DNA of 64,000 bases from Rhynchopus sp. YZ270_cl-10. Its lineage: Eukaryota; Euglenozoa; Diplonemea; Diplonemida; Diplonemidae. The stretch covers positions 837,598-901,597 of the forward strand of contig OZ037834.1 of the NCBI GenBank assembly GCA_964035575.1, given 5' to 3'. The stretch's first letter is position 1; the number at the start of each line of letters is the position of its first letter. Both the position numbers and the translations under genes were made by a program. The notes under the pieces are model-generated. The model had not been told where the DNA came from. It worked only from the letters and a program-made list of their open reading frames with translations, and searched no databases. Below, one piece after another: positions 37,393 to 46,745 of the stretch.

Positions 37393-38445
37393 ATGGACAT
37401 GAGCGAGTTCAAAAATGCACCTTCCAGAATGTTCTGGTTTAAGGTCAGCAACGTGTTGGGAGGGATGTGCAAGGAGGCACCAAACATCGTGAAGGAAAAA
37501 TTGGGTTCGGTGAGTCTTCAGGGCAAGTTCGTGTGCGACACCCTGGAGGCTATCTCTTCTTCAGAGGTAGAGTCCTTGACTGTAGAGGCCCTGCGCGAGG
37601 TAATCGGCGTGGTGACCCGATCGGAGCCTGAGAAGTGGGCGAACACGCCTCCGCGGAGGCTGGCGCTGTTCCTCACGGCAGTGCGGCGTGCAGTGGGAGA
37701 AGAGGCGTTTGAGGGGTTGCTGGCGGACGAGAACAGAGAGGCTTTTCCCTCGTCACCCGATGTAACCTCTCCACAGGCGGCCCACGACACGGAGGAGGAA
37801 GCTGTCGCTGCCGAAGTGTCGAGGAAGCGGTTCACTTTCGCTCCGCGGGCAGACGGGGGGCTACTGCCCGGCAGTGCGGGAGGCGGGGGCCCAGCAGCCG
37901 GCGACACGTTGGATGCGCAGAGCTTTGGCGGAGGCAGCGACATCGGGGATGATGCGGATGATGCGGGTGTGGATGCGGACGATGTGACCCTGAACCACAA
38001 AAGGTGGCAGGAGTTGGATCGCATCCAGCAGGGTGACTTGCTCGCGAACCTCCGGGGGTACATCCCGACGAGGGACGGTGACGCGAAGGATGCCGCGCAC
38101 GCTTCCTGGACACTGATCCAGAAGATCCTCAAGGGGAGGAGTATGGTTGATATCCTCGGTGACTCCTTGGACAACCTGCTCTTCTTCCACTACAGGTTTA
38201 CCCTGGGAGTGGAGGCTGCTAAGGCTTTCCGGATGCGCGGCATAGTAGGGTCTACGACCACCCCGACACGCAGGCAGGCTATGCTGGCAGCCGTGGCGGC
38301 GAACAACACGCACAAGGGCAAGCGATCCTACCAAGGAGGAGGAGGACGCCAGCAACAGAACAAACGCATGCGTTATGACCCGTCGGCGTCGTTCAACACG
38401 AAAGGAGCGGGCAAAGGCAAGAAAGGGGGAGAGAAGGGTTCCTAA
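37393..38445 (+). CDS. Gag-like protein of the YR retrotransposon
   Basis: First frame of the element, 350 residues from MDMSEFKN. It has an N-terminal helical region, an acidic/Gly-rich middle and a C-terminal half with a helical core followed by a Lys/Arg/Gly-rich tail likely to bind nucleic acid. No zinc knuckle is seen. Assigned as gag from position and composition only; the A run just before the ATG may be part of its leader. Its end overlaps the next frame by ~70 bp. Confidence 0.6.
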   Translation: MDMSEFKNAPSRMFWFKVSNVLGGMCKEAPNIVKEKLGSVSLQGKFVCDTLEAISSSEVESLTVEALREVIGVVTRSEPEKWANTPPRRLALFLTAVRRAVGEEAFEGLLADENREAFPSSPDVTSPQAAHDTEEEAVAAEVSRKRFTFAPRADGGLLPGSAGGGGPAAGDTLDAQSFGGGSDIGDDADDAGVDADDVTLNHKRWQELDRIQQGDLLANLRGYIPTRDGDAKDAAHASWTLIQKILKGRSMVDILGDSLDNLLFFHYRFTLGVEAAKAFRMRGIVGSTTTPTRRQAMLAAVAANNTHKGKRSYQGGGGRQQQNKRMRYDPSASFNTKGAGKGKKGGEKGS

Positions 38446-39937
38446 CTCGGCAGCCTGCCCGAGGCCACCCCTGAACCAGACGAACTACCAGGCGGTGGGC
38501 CTTCGAGACATATGTCTCACAAAGAACAACTACAAGGCGGTGGGCCTTCGAGACGTATGTCTCACAAAGAACAACTACAAGGCAGTGGGCCTTCGAGACG
38601 TATGTCTCACAAAGAACAACTACAAGGCGGTGGGCCTTCGAGACATATGTCTCACAAAGAACAACTACAAGGCAGTGGGCCTTCGAGACGGATGTCTCAA
38701 ACAAACCAATTTCAATTCTCTCAATCAAAACAAGAGCCAAGCGGTGGGCTTTTCTCTCAATGCAAAAAGCAACAAGGCGGTGGGCCGTCGAGACGTATGT
38801 CTCAAACATACCAATTTCAATTCTCTCAATCAAAACGAGAACCAAGCGGTGGGCTTTTCTCTCAATGCAAAAAGCAACAAGGCGGGGGGCCTCCCAGAGG
38901 GCAGCCAGGAGATGCAAACTCCGATGACCCCTCCTCGAGTTTTTCCGCCGCCCTGCTTAGAGCCAGAAACGCTTGGAAAACAATTATCAAAAAAGAAAAA
39001 ACTAGCCATCGAGAACAAGGTGTTTGCGGAGAGGGACGGAAAGTCGTTGGGATCGCTGATCCATCACTTGGTGCGCTGGGACGAGCTAGCACAATTTGCG
39101 AAGGCACCAAAAACGATGAGCGAGGAGGACCGGATCTGCACACGTTTTTCGGAGTGGAGGGCGAAGCAACACAGCGGAAGGCCGACGGACGAGCTGATAA
39201 TAGAGTACGCCCACAGCATGTTAAATACGACAGCACCCAGCACGGCAAAGAAGTACATGGAGACGTTGGTGCGCGGAGCTCATCGAGAGGGCGTGAAAGG
39301 AGTACGGACGCGTATGCTGCTGGACGCGAAGAAGGGACTCGCCAGACTGGGGACGATGATCCGTCCAAATCAAGCTCCGGCAATGTCAGCGGCAGATGCG
39401 AAGTCAGCTGTGGAGAAGTTGTGGGATCAGGGATGCAGACCGGCGGCAGCGTTGGCGGCGATCGCTTGGGTCTCTCGTGCACGGATACCCGATTTGAGGT
39501 ACCTCACGAAACTGGACTGGAAAGAGTTTCCGTCCAAGACCCCCCAAAACTTGGAGACAGTAGGAGGAGAATTCTTTGCGCGGGAAAAGGGGTGCAAGAC
39601 GTGGAAGCCACCGATCAACCTACCGCCGGGGAACATTACGGCGATTGCCGTACGGTTCATGCGCAGCGTAGCCGACGAGAAGGCGCTGGTGTTCGGGGGC
39701 TCCTCAGCCCTGTACGAGAGGTTGAAGCGCGAGCTGAAGAAGGTGTTCCCGCAGGCTTCGTGGCTTCACTCGATGAGACGAGGGGCCATACAGGAGGTGG
39801 AGAAGACAGGAGCGAAGAGGGGCGACTTGCGGGAGCTGTTGAGGCATGCGAGCGAGCAGGAGACGGTGCGATACCTGCGGACGAACACACTAGGGAGACG
39901 GAGGGAGGAAGCGAAGCTGCTGTCTTCGCTGCAATGA
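38375..39937 (+). CDS. Tyrosine recombinase of the YR retrotransposon
   Basis: Second frame, 520 residues. Residues ~25-180 are a repeat region with a 15-residue unit (NNYKAVGLRDVCLTK). The C-terminal ~320 residues are a phage-integrase-type tyrosine recombinase: an N-terminal helical core-binding part, then RARIPDLRYL (first catalytic Arg), HSMRRGA (His-x-x-Arg) and LLRHASEQETVRYLRTN (His and the Tyr nucleophile). It would integrate circular element DNA by strand exchange. The next frame begins at an ATG overlapping its stop codon. Confidence 0.8.
   Translation: MTRRRRSTRKERAKARKGERRVPNSAACPRPPLNQTNYQAVGLRDICLTKNNYKAVGLRDVCLTKNNYKAVGLRDVCLTKNNYKAVGLRDICLTKNNYKAVGLRDGCLKQTNFNSLNQNKSQAVGFSLNAKSNKAVGRRDVCLKHTNFNSLNQNENQAVGFSLNAKSNKAGGLPEGSQEMQTPMTPPRVFPPPCLEPETLGKQLSKKKKLAIENKVFAERDGKSLGSLIHHLVRWDELAQFAKAPKTMSEEDRICTRFSEWRAKQHSGRPTDELIIEYAHSMLNTTAPSTAKKYMETLVRGAHREGVKGVRTRMLLDAKKGLARLGTMIRPNQAPAMSAADAKSAVEKLWDQGCRPAAALAAIAWVSRARIPDLRYLTKLDWKEFPSKTPQNLETVGGEFFAREKGCKTWKPPINLPPGNITAIAVRFMRSVADEKALVFGGSSALYERLKRELKKVFPQASWLHSMRRGAIQEVEKTGAKRGDLRELLRHASEQETVRYLRTNTLGRRREEAKLLSSLQ
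38478..38890 (+). repeat. 45-bp tandem repeats inside the YR retrotransposon
   Basis: Five near-identical 45-bp units (each with a palindrome CGAGAC-ATATGTCTC type centre) are followed by two longer variant units. Unit length is divisible by three, so the array stays open in two frames at once and yields different 15-residue repeats in each. Confidence 0.85.
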
Positions 39938-41619
39938 TTCGGGGGCTCCAGGAGGACTACGGCGATGAGGCGCACACCAATATCGAGGAATGGAACCCGC
40001 CACAGTCAGGAGAATGCACTGGTTTGAGCCCGGATATGATGACACCACCTCCACGACAGGCAAAGCTCGACTCTTTCCCCCGAACGACGATATGCGTGGA
40101 GCGGATACGAATACTAGCAGAAGGCGCGGGCATGGACACGACGTTCACGAACTGGATGACGGATCCCAACGCGATTGATGCGGTGCGGAGTGGGTGCATC
40201 CCGTTGCCAGGCCCGAAATCCGACCTCCCACCCTCCTTCATTGCGGCGTGTGTAAGGGCAGGGGTCTGCAAAAAGGTAGGGAGAAACGAACGAGCTCGCG
40301 GAGTGGTGAAGGTATTCACGGTGCCTAAGTCGGACCCCACCGTTCATAGAACCATCATTGACGGCCGACCCATCAATAGAGTCACTCCTAAACCTCCAAC
40401 GTTCCACCTCATATCACCCCCTCAGCTATACCACCTGCTTAAAAGAAAAGGCGCTAAGTGGGTAGCAAAAATTGATCTCAAAGGATTTTTTCATCAACTT
40501 CCCATCCACGACGAAGTGTCCCTCTTCTTCTGTTTCCGCATAGGTCAGACTTGGTACCGGTGGACTCGGGTGCCTATGGGTTGGTCCGTTGCACCGTACA
40601 TTGCGCAGAACACGGCTGAAGCGCTAATCGGGACCGCGCTGGGGGTGAGGGCAGTCGTGTACCTGGATGATATACTTCTTTTCGGGGAGACTTCCGCAAC
40701 CGTGCAGACATTGTTGACAGAGATTTTGGAGCGTTTTCGTTTTGCCGGGGCGGAGCTGAACTTTGGCAAGTCAGTTCTGAAGCCAGTCTGCGCTCTGGAG
40801 TACATCGGTATTATTTGGCACCCGGAGCAGGGCGTGTTTTGTTTTCCGGACTTGTGGATTGCGAAGGTGGAGCACACGTGTGATAGGTTTGCGTCCGCAC
40901 AGTCCATGTCGGTACGGACAATATGGCAGATGCTGGGTATTGGGGTTCGAGCCCTGTTCGTGTTAGGTACCCCGTTGTGCCATTACGATGCGATACTTGG
41001 TTGCCTCAGCGGCTGGTCTAGTCTGATTGCAAAGGGTGCGCTTGACTGGGACACGGTGGTGGATATTCCCGGTGAGCTGAAACGGGAAGTGACGCGTCTT
41101 GTCGATGACTTTGTGCGTCCAGGATGTCGATTCTCCCTGCCGGAACCTGCAACAGAATGGGACTCCGTGGTGTGGACGGATGCGTGCACGACGGGGTGGG
41201 GCGCAGTGTGGCAGCATCTGGAGGACGCCACAGCGAGAGCCGATTGGGGGCAGTGGAACTGTGCGGCCACACACAGACACATCTTTCTTCTTGAAGCGGA
41301 AGCGGCAGCAAAGGGCATAAGGGCGGTGCTTCATGAAGAAAAAACTGAGAAGGGGGTGTTGCTGTTGGTGGATAATAAGGGTTTGGCGGGCGCCATCAAA
41401 CGCGGACATTCTAAGTCACGCTTGGGTAATTTCTTTTTACGCTATATTTTTTCGTTTGTGCAACCACACCACCTCCGTGTAGAATGGATTGCCTCGGAAG
41501 AGAATCACACAGCAGACGAGCTCTCTCGACGCAAAAGTGACTCTGACGGCACTCTTACGGTCCCGCTGTGTTGGGATCGTGTTCACGAGAAGGTTGGTAG
41601 TTTTGGTTTTTCAGAGTGA
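39934..41619 (+). CDS. Reverse transcriptase / RNase H of the YR retrotransposon
   Basis: Third frame, ~561 residues from the ATG that overlaps the preceding stop (the frame is also open upstream). The RT shows VVKVFTVPKSDPTVHRTIID, AKIDLKGFFHQLPI, MGWSVAPYIAQ and the catalytic YLDDILLFG. The RNase H shows VVWTDACTTGWGAVW, LLEAEAAAKGI, LLLVDNK and a C-terminal EWIASEENHTADELSR. Both are of the DIRS/Ngaro type. Confidence 0.88.
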   Translation: MIRGLQEDYGDEAHTNIEEWNPPQSGECTGLSPDMMTPPPRQAKLDSFPRTTICVERIRILAEGAGMDTTFTNWMTDPNAIDAVRSGCIPLPGPKSDLPPSFIAACVRAGVCKKVGRNERARGVVKVFTVPKSDPTVHRTIIDGRPINRVTPKPPTFHLISPPQLYHLLKRKGAKWVAKIDLKGFFHQLPIHDEVSLFFCFRIGQTWYRWTRVPMGWSVAPYIAQNTAEALIGTALGVRAVVYLDDILLFGETSATVQTLLTEILERFRFAGAELNFGKSVLKPVCALEYIGIIWHPEQGVFCFPDLWIAKVEHTCDRFASAQSMSVRTIWQMLGIGVRALFVLGTPLCHYDAILGCLSGWSSLIAKGALDWDTVVDIPGELKREVTRLVDDFVRPGCRFSLPEPATEWDSVVWTDACTTGWGAVWQHLEDATARADWGQWNCAATHRHIFLLEAEAAAKGIRAVLHEEKTEKGVLLLVDNKGLAGAIKRGHSKSRLGNFFLRYIFSFVQPHHLRVEWIASEENHTADELSRRKSDSDGTLTVPLCWDRVHEKVGSFGFSE

Positions 41620-42129
41620 TATGTTGTTGTTGTTGTTGATTTCTGTTTTTGCGTTGGGGAGGTGGTGTGATGGTACACGTCAGGGTGGATTTAATGGTCC
41701 AAAGCGGCATATGGTCTCTTTTCCTTCCCTCGTACGTCACAATAAAGAAACCCCTTCCCTCGCATTTTTTCACGACATTGTTTTTGGGTTTGGGTAATGT
41801 TCACGGGCTATTCTCTATACACCAGATCTCCTCCCCAGTTAACTTGTTTAAAGCAGCTTTGCTGCGACATGGGGAGATCTGGTGTTTAGTATGAATAAAA
41901 ATAAAAGCTTTGCCCCATTCATGTTTTTTGTTTTTTTACCACTTTGCATTGCAAAGGCTGGAAAGGCGAAGGAAAACACCACTCACCTTCATCAGGAAAA
42001 ATCTCTGTTTTCGGGTGGTCTCTTTTCCTTCCCTCGTACGTCACAATAAAGAAACCCCTTCCCTCGCATTTTTTCACGACATTGTTTTTGGGTTTGGGTA
42101 ATGTTCACGGGCTATTCTCTATACACCAG

Positions 42130-42231
42130 ATCTCCTCCTCCTCCTCCTCCTCCTCCTCCTCCTCCTCCTCCTCCTCCTCCTCCTCCTCCTCCTCCTCCTC
42201 CTCCTCCTCCTCCTCCTCCTCCTCCTCCTCT
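42130..42231 (+). repeat. (TCC)n tract, ~100 bp
   Basis: Right flank of the YR element, directly abutting its last repeat part. Confidence 0.95.
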
Positions 42232-43581
42232 GCCTCTCTCCTCCCTCCCCCTCTTTCCCTTCATCACCAGCACCTATCCACCCGCTTGGGATCGTATTGC
42301 ATTTTTTTTCTTCAACGTCTTCGTTTTCCCCTCAGAGAGTAGTACCCTGGAGGGAGATCAGATTTAGCGAACTGATTTGTATGGGTTTTTGTGTGGGAGG
42401 GGATGGGGGGGTTATTATGAAAATGTGTGCCTTATTGTCATCCGAGATGAGGAAAAGAATGCTGTGAAAAAAAAAGGCCGCAAATATTGTGGTCAAGAAG
42501 AAGGTGCGCTCTCACTCAAAAAAATGATTGTGTTCGCGCTTTCAACCAAAAAAAAGTTGCTCCTATATTTTTTGAAAACTTGGGTTGTGTTGCCAAGAGG
42601 GAAAAAAAAATCCCGCAAAAAAACGTTGGTGAGGCTGAAGGGAGGGGGGGGTGATTCGCACTTCTGGCGCACTTTCTTGCGCATTTTTTTTCACCCCATA
42701 CCAAAAAAATTTCGAGGGCTGATTCGCACTTTTTGCGTCCCCCCTCCCATTCAACCACACTAACAGTGCTATCAAGTGTAGAACGTGGAAACAAGCTCCC
42801 GGAAAACAGGTGCGTGAGCCTCGGGTAACATGCAAAAAAAGGATGTGTAACCACAATGTGAGGCATAATCATCTCAGCCTTGATTTTGTTTTTCTTTTTA
42901 AATACTGCGTCGCTGCCGAGTCTTTTGGTTCTTCTTTTTGTACGTTTTTTTTGGATTTGTTCTGTTTTTTTTATTATCGATTTACGATAGTTTTACATTC
43001 TTCTCCCTCTGTGTGTTGTGTTGTTGTGTCTCTTATACGTTCGTAGACACGCTGCTATTGGATGTGCATGCAGACGTGGGTGCAGTTAATTTATGTTCAG
43101 TGCCAGGTGGTCGAACGTCCAACTTCTCCCTGTGTCGTGCCGGTGACGATTTAGAAAAAAAATAATATTCAGGCAAACAAAAAAAAAGAAGTGGAGCACA
43201 CTCTAGTGTGGCTGCACATAACCAAGTTTTCAAAACAAAACAAAAAACATAACAGTACAGTAGAGTGATAGTATTCGAGTCATGGAATAAAAAAAAGACA
43301 CCCCCGCGTTTTTTTTATCCCGAATTTAATCGGGTATTATTCGGAGAAACTCAAGGAATTTTTTTTGTTCAGCATTTTTTGTCTCGTCTCTGCCACATTC
43401 ACCTAGTCAGGCTTCTGAGGTAGTGGGTTGCTTGCAGCATAATACAGCACAATATGTGCAATGCTTGGCTCTGGAACCATCCACATTTGCTTTCAAGCAC
43501 ATCATATCACAGACGCAGGAATTACCCCCACAACTGATATCAAACACAAACACCCGACAGATTAAACATAACTCTACACAG
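42232..43581. other. Spacer before the small CUB gene
   Basis: Homopolymer-rich; no gene found. A CTCACTC/GTTGGTGAGG-rich stretch near 42500-42730 is low-complexity. AACTCTACACAG stands immediately before the next ATG. Confidence 0.45.
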
Positions 43582-44367
43582 ATGCTCTCCGTTCTAGTGG
43601 TGACCCTGGTGCTGCACGCTGCCAGCGAGACTATCGAACTCGCAGAGAAAGGTGTCGTGGACCGCTTGCTGCCGTACGCGTCGGAGGACACCGTGTGGTC
43701 GGTGCAGTGTGACGGCGTGTTCAGGATACATTATCAGAACTGGTTTGAAGGCGTCTTCATCATCGCACGCAACGGGGAGGAATGGGACAGGACCACAGGC
43801 GACAACAACAGGCGGTCTAGACCATTCGAGCAGACCATCGTTCAGGGGTACGTCATCACGTTGACGGCACGTGTGTCGCCGTCTCATCACAACAAAGTGC
43901 TCTTCTCGTGGGCCTGCGGCGCTACACCTGCACTGCTTCCAGCAACAATGAACACTGCTGGGGATGTGGTCCACATGAACTACGAGGCTGGGGAGAATGT
44001 GACCTGGGCGCTGCCCTGCGACGGAAAAGTGGACATCACGTGGACGTACTTTGACACAGAAGAAGGAGAAGATGTCGTCAGCATCGGAAGCAACGGCGCA
44101 GTGTTCAACGAGTCTGGCTCCAGCATGCCTGCACCGAACACCTATTATTCTTCGTACTTTCATTGGGCGTACCTCACCTTCACCAGCGAAACTGCTCGCG
44201 AAGGTGGAGGTTTTGCCTTGCGCTACCACTGCCTGTCCACTCCGGTCACTCCGTTCGAAATGTCCCCTCCACGTAATCATGAAAGAGTTCCTGTCAGCCT
44301 CATTGTGTCCCTGTTCGGAGGTTTTGTGTTTGGTCTTGTGGTTGTGGTGGCTGCGTGTGTATGTTAA
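43582..44367 (+). CDS. Small CUB-domain membrane protein, truncated at the membrane helix
   Basis: 261 residues. ATG directly follows an acceptor-like ACACAG; signal peptide MLSVLVVTLVLHAASET. It has one short CUB-related module (VWSVQCDGVFRIHYQNWFEG … FSWACGATPA), then one full CUB-like module (HMNYEAGENVTWALPCDGKV … YFDTEEGEDVV … VFNESG … FALRYHC), then a Pro-rich linker and a transmembrane helix. It is paralogous to the large protein at 29084-32863. The frame stops at the end of the helix (ACVC). The duplicate at 49345-49671 instead continues into a cytoplasmic tail (IASRCHAERKSPDQDCELG). The same tail DNA follows here but out of frame because of a 2-bp difference near 44362. Either this copy has lost its tail or a GTATGT there is spliced. 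Confidence 0.7.
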   Translation: MLSVLVVTLVLHAASETIELAEKGVVDRLLPYASEDTVWSVQCDGVFRIHYQNWFEGVFIIARNGEEWDRTTGDNNRRSRPFEQTIVQGYVITLTARVSPSHHNKVLFSWACGATPALLPATMNTAGDVVHMNYEAGENVTWALPCDGKVDITWTYFDTEEGEDVVSIGSNGAVFNESGSSMPAPNTYYSSYFHWAYLTFTSETAREGGGFALRYHCLSTPVTPFEMSPPRNHERVPVSLIVSLFGGFVFGLVVVVAACVC

Positions 44368-45246
44368 TTGCGTCAAGGTGTCACGCAAAAGTAAAGAGAC
44401 CCGACCAAGACTGCGAGCTCGGCACCACCTCGGGTTGAGTTCCATTGTGTGAAAGACAGCGCAACACTTTAAGGGCGTCATTTCTGCATTTCATTTTTAC
44501 CAAACAATTCAAAGATGTGAATGCAAAGTAATGTTGATTTTTTTTTTCAACGTTTCTTTTCTTTGTTTTTACTCGTATATTTTCTGACCACCTTCACCAG
44601 TTTCATCTGACCACCTTCACATCACCAACACGTCCCGAGGCAGTGTTGGTGGCCATCCCCACAGGCAAATCTACGTGGTGCGCCATTGCGGCTGTGTTTG
44701 GTTTACCTCAAGCCTGCATTTCCGTATTATGTCGTGTCCCCTACTCATGTTAGATTTTATCTGTCATGATTGTTTTGCTGAATTTTTCAAGATGTATGTG
44801 TGCACGACAGAGGCACATTCATCTTGGCACGTTTTCTTTTGTCACGAGAGGGCTTTGTATTTCAAGTCAACTTTTGTTTGTTCAGCATTGCACCCAATCG
44901 ACACTTGCCTATCGAGGTAGATTTGTGACACACACAATCGTCGCCCGAAGGTATTGTATTTTAATTTTTGTTGTTTTGCTGTTCTCTCTTTGTGTGCATC
45001 CTGTGTTCACAAAAAGAGAACACATTTACCGCAATCGTAAAAATTTTGGACCGTATAATACTTGGACCGTAAAAATTCTGGAACTTTTTGGGGTTTTTGG
45101 CAAACTGTAACATTTTTTACGGTCCACAATTTTTACGATTACGGTATTGCTTTTTTCGCTACTTCAAAACCAACCTTTGATTTTCAAAATAATGCATAAT
45201 ATATTTTCCAACTGGCCACCAAATGTTTTTCACAACAGAAACAGGA
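44112..45246 (+). repeat. Segmental duplication, copy 1
   Basis: The 3' part of the small CUB gene plus ~0.9 kb of downstream sequence is repeated collinearly at 49345-50390. The copies agree closely throughout. The main difference is a 116-bp MITE (45029-45144) present only here. Confidence 0.85.
45029..45144. mobile_element. 116-bp MITE with TA duplication; empty site preserved at ~50289
   Basis: The inverted ends CCGCAATCGTAAAAATTTTG and CCGTAATCGTAAAAATTGTG (right end, reverse complement) continue with GACCGTA. TA flanks both sides. The duplicated segment at ~50289 reads CACATTTATTGC straight across the site. Same family as 19998-20093. Confidence 0.9.
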
Positions 45247-45272
45247 TATTTTATTTCTTCAAGTACAAAAAA

Positions 45273-45475
45273 CACGGGTTGCCTACGATCGTAGTACGAT
45301 CTCTTACGATCGCAGCTCTTTTTTGATCGCACTACGATCGTACTACGATCAAAGTACGATCGTAGTACGATCGTACTTACGATCGTATTATGATCGTACG
45401 ATCGTACTACGATCGTAACGATCGTAGTACGATCGTAATGATCGTAGTACGATCGTAGTACGATCGTACGATCTT
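45273..45475. repeat. GTACGATC tandem array
   Basis: About 20 units of TACGATCG/GTACGATC in both alignments, opened by CACGGGTTGCCTACGATCGT as at 11508. Self-complementary throughout. Confidence 0.9.
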
Positions 45476-45489
45476 CCTTCTAAGGTGCT

Positions 45490-45900
45490 CGCTCTCCATA
45501 CCTAGACCCTCGAATTTTTTTTTTTTGCCCCTATATTGGGCTAATTTCGACGATTTGAGGCCATTAAAAGCAAAATTTGGCACTTTTGAGCATCTAGGGG
45601 GGTCTAAAACGCGGTTCCGCGAACCCAAAATTTCGTGATTTTTACCAAAAACAAGTCGATTTTTGAAAAAATCTCAAAAAAAAAAAATCCCAATTTTTTT
45701 TTTTTCACAAGTGTTTTTGAGGCCTGCTCACTACACCCTAGGTACCCTTCTGGGACCAAAAAGTCAAAAAAAGCAAGAATTGGGCTGTTTTGAGCATCTA
45801 GAGTTAATTCCCCAGTCATTTTCTGTACCACCAGTGCATTTTGTATGGGCCAGCGCCTTGTCAAAAAATCAAAAAATCTCAAAAAACATAGGGTGAAAAC
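45490..45900 (+). repeat. Dispersed satellite-related block
   Basis: Contains GAGCATCTAG-GGGGTCTAAAACGCG, CAAAAACAAGTCGATTTTTG, then GGCCTGCTCACTACACCCTA and CCAGCGCCTTGTC. The first half recurs inverted at 57535-57700, about 60830-60960 and 61230-61400; the second half recurs direct at 58240-58450. Confidence 0.75.
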
Positions 45901-46235
45901 GATCGTTTTTTTTTTGTACTCAGGTAGCTACGTAGCCTTCAGGGAGGCAATCGTGTGCTAATACAGAAAGTATCAGTCAAGGCTGTCCTTACAGACGCAT
46001 GCCAAAGCGGCCGCCACATGGGTGTGGACTTAAGATTGTTTTTTTTTTTTTTTTTTTTTTACGAATCTGGGAAAAAGTGATCGGTCTTTTTTTTTTTTTT
46101 TTTTTTTTCACGATCGTGAAGAAAAAAAAACGATCGTTTTTTTTTTTTTTTTTTCTTCACGATCGTGAAAAAAAAGCACCTTTTTCTTCACGATCGTGAA
46201 GGAAAAAAAAAACGATCGTTTTTTTTTTCCCATAT
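45901..46235. repeat. CACGATCGTG palindromes with T/A runs
   Basis: CTTCACGATCGTGAA occurs three times, and AAACGATCGTTTT alternates with T runs of 15-24, near 46105-46225. Strongly self-complementary; no gene. Confidence 0.8.
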
Positions 46236-46545
46236 TATGTCGTTGATCGCTGGCCCACACCAGGGAGGGAGCCCCCACAGGTGCCCACAACCCCCCTGAA
46301 ATCGGCCGAGAGTAACTTTTAGCGGTGTTTTGACGTAAAATGTCACCTTTTTTGCCATTTTTGGGGTGTACTTTTCTGGAACAAAATTCGCAAAACCCGA
46401 AATACGAATCGTAAAAAATCGCGACATTCTATGACATGCGTATACCATGAAGCAGCACGTCACGGCATGGCATGTAACATGCACATGTAATATCGCCAAA
46501 AACCTAGTCGTAGTAACATCATCACTGTGCAAACCCCTGTCCATC
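46236..46545. other. Spacer
   Basis: Nothing coding. Fragments resemble the satellite-related blocks (CAAAATTCGCAAAACCCG, TGCCATTTTTGGGG). Confidence 0.4.
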
Positions 46546-46745
46546 CAATACAATTCACACTCTTTGTGGGTGGTCTTGCTGCCTTTTTGCCACAGTAATT
46601 TTTGGCCCGGCAGGCATGCTCTTGAAGCATGGCAATTTAGTGTGTATGGGGCAGGGTGTTGTTTTGTTCTGAATTCCCTTTGTTACAATATCTATCCAAT
46701 CGCGAGTGGTTGTATGTGTATCGTGAGACACTCTTTTTAACCCTT
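46546..46745 (-). repeat. Fragment of the 1.4-kb repeated unit
   Basis: CTCTTGAAGCATGGCAATTT and GTATGGGGCAGGGTGTTGTT match the minus strand of about 55850-55940 and the copy at 53510-53690. Confidence 0.75.

Larger units (their letters stand above)
37161..42134 (+). mobile_element. Tyrosine-recombinase retrotransposon (Ngaro/VIPER-like) with split direct repeats
   Basis: About 5.0 kb. The left end carries repeat part A (37161-37376). The right end carries part B (about 41710-41832), then A, then B (41833-42134), the A1…B1-A2-B2 split-direct-repeat layout known in PAT and Ngaro elements. Inside are three long frames in the order gag, YR, RT/RNase H, the order described for trypanosomatid VIPER rather than DIRS-1. 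The element looks whole, with no evident breaks, and its repeats are nearly identical, so it is young. TCC tracts flank it on both sides. There is no DDE integrase; insertion in this class uses the YR. Confidence 0.85.

Noticed and set aside
46000-46235. Phe-rich frames near the CACGATCGTG repeats
   Set aside because: They are translations of long T runs.
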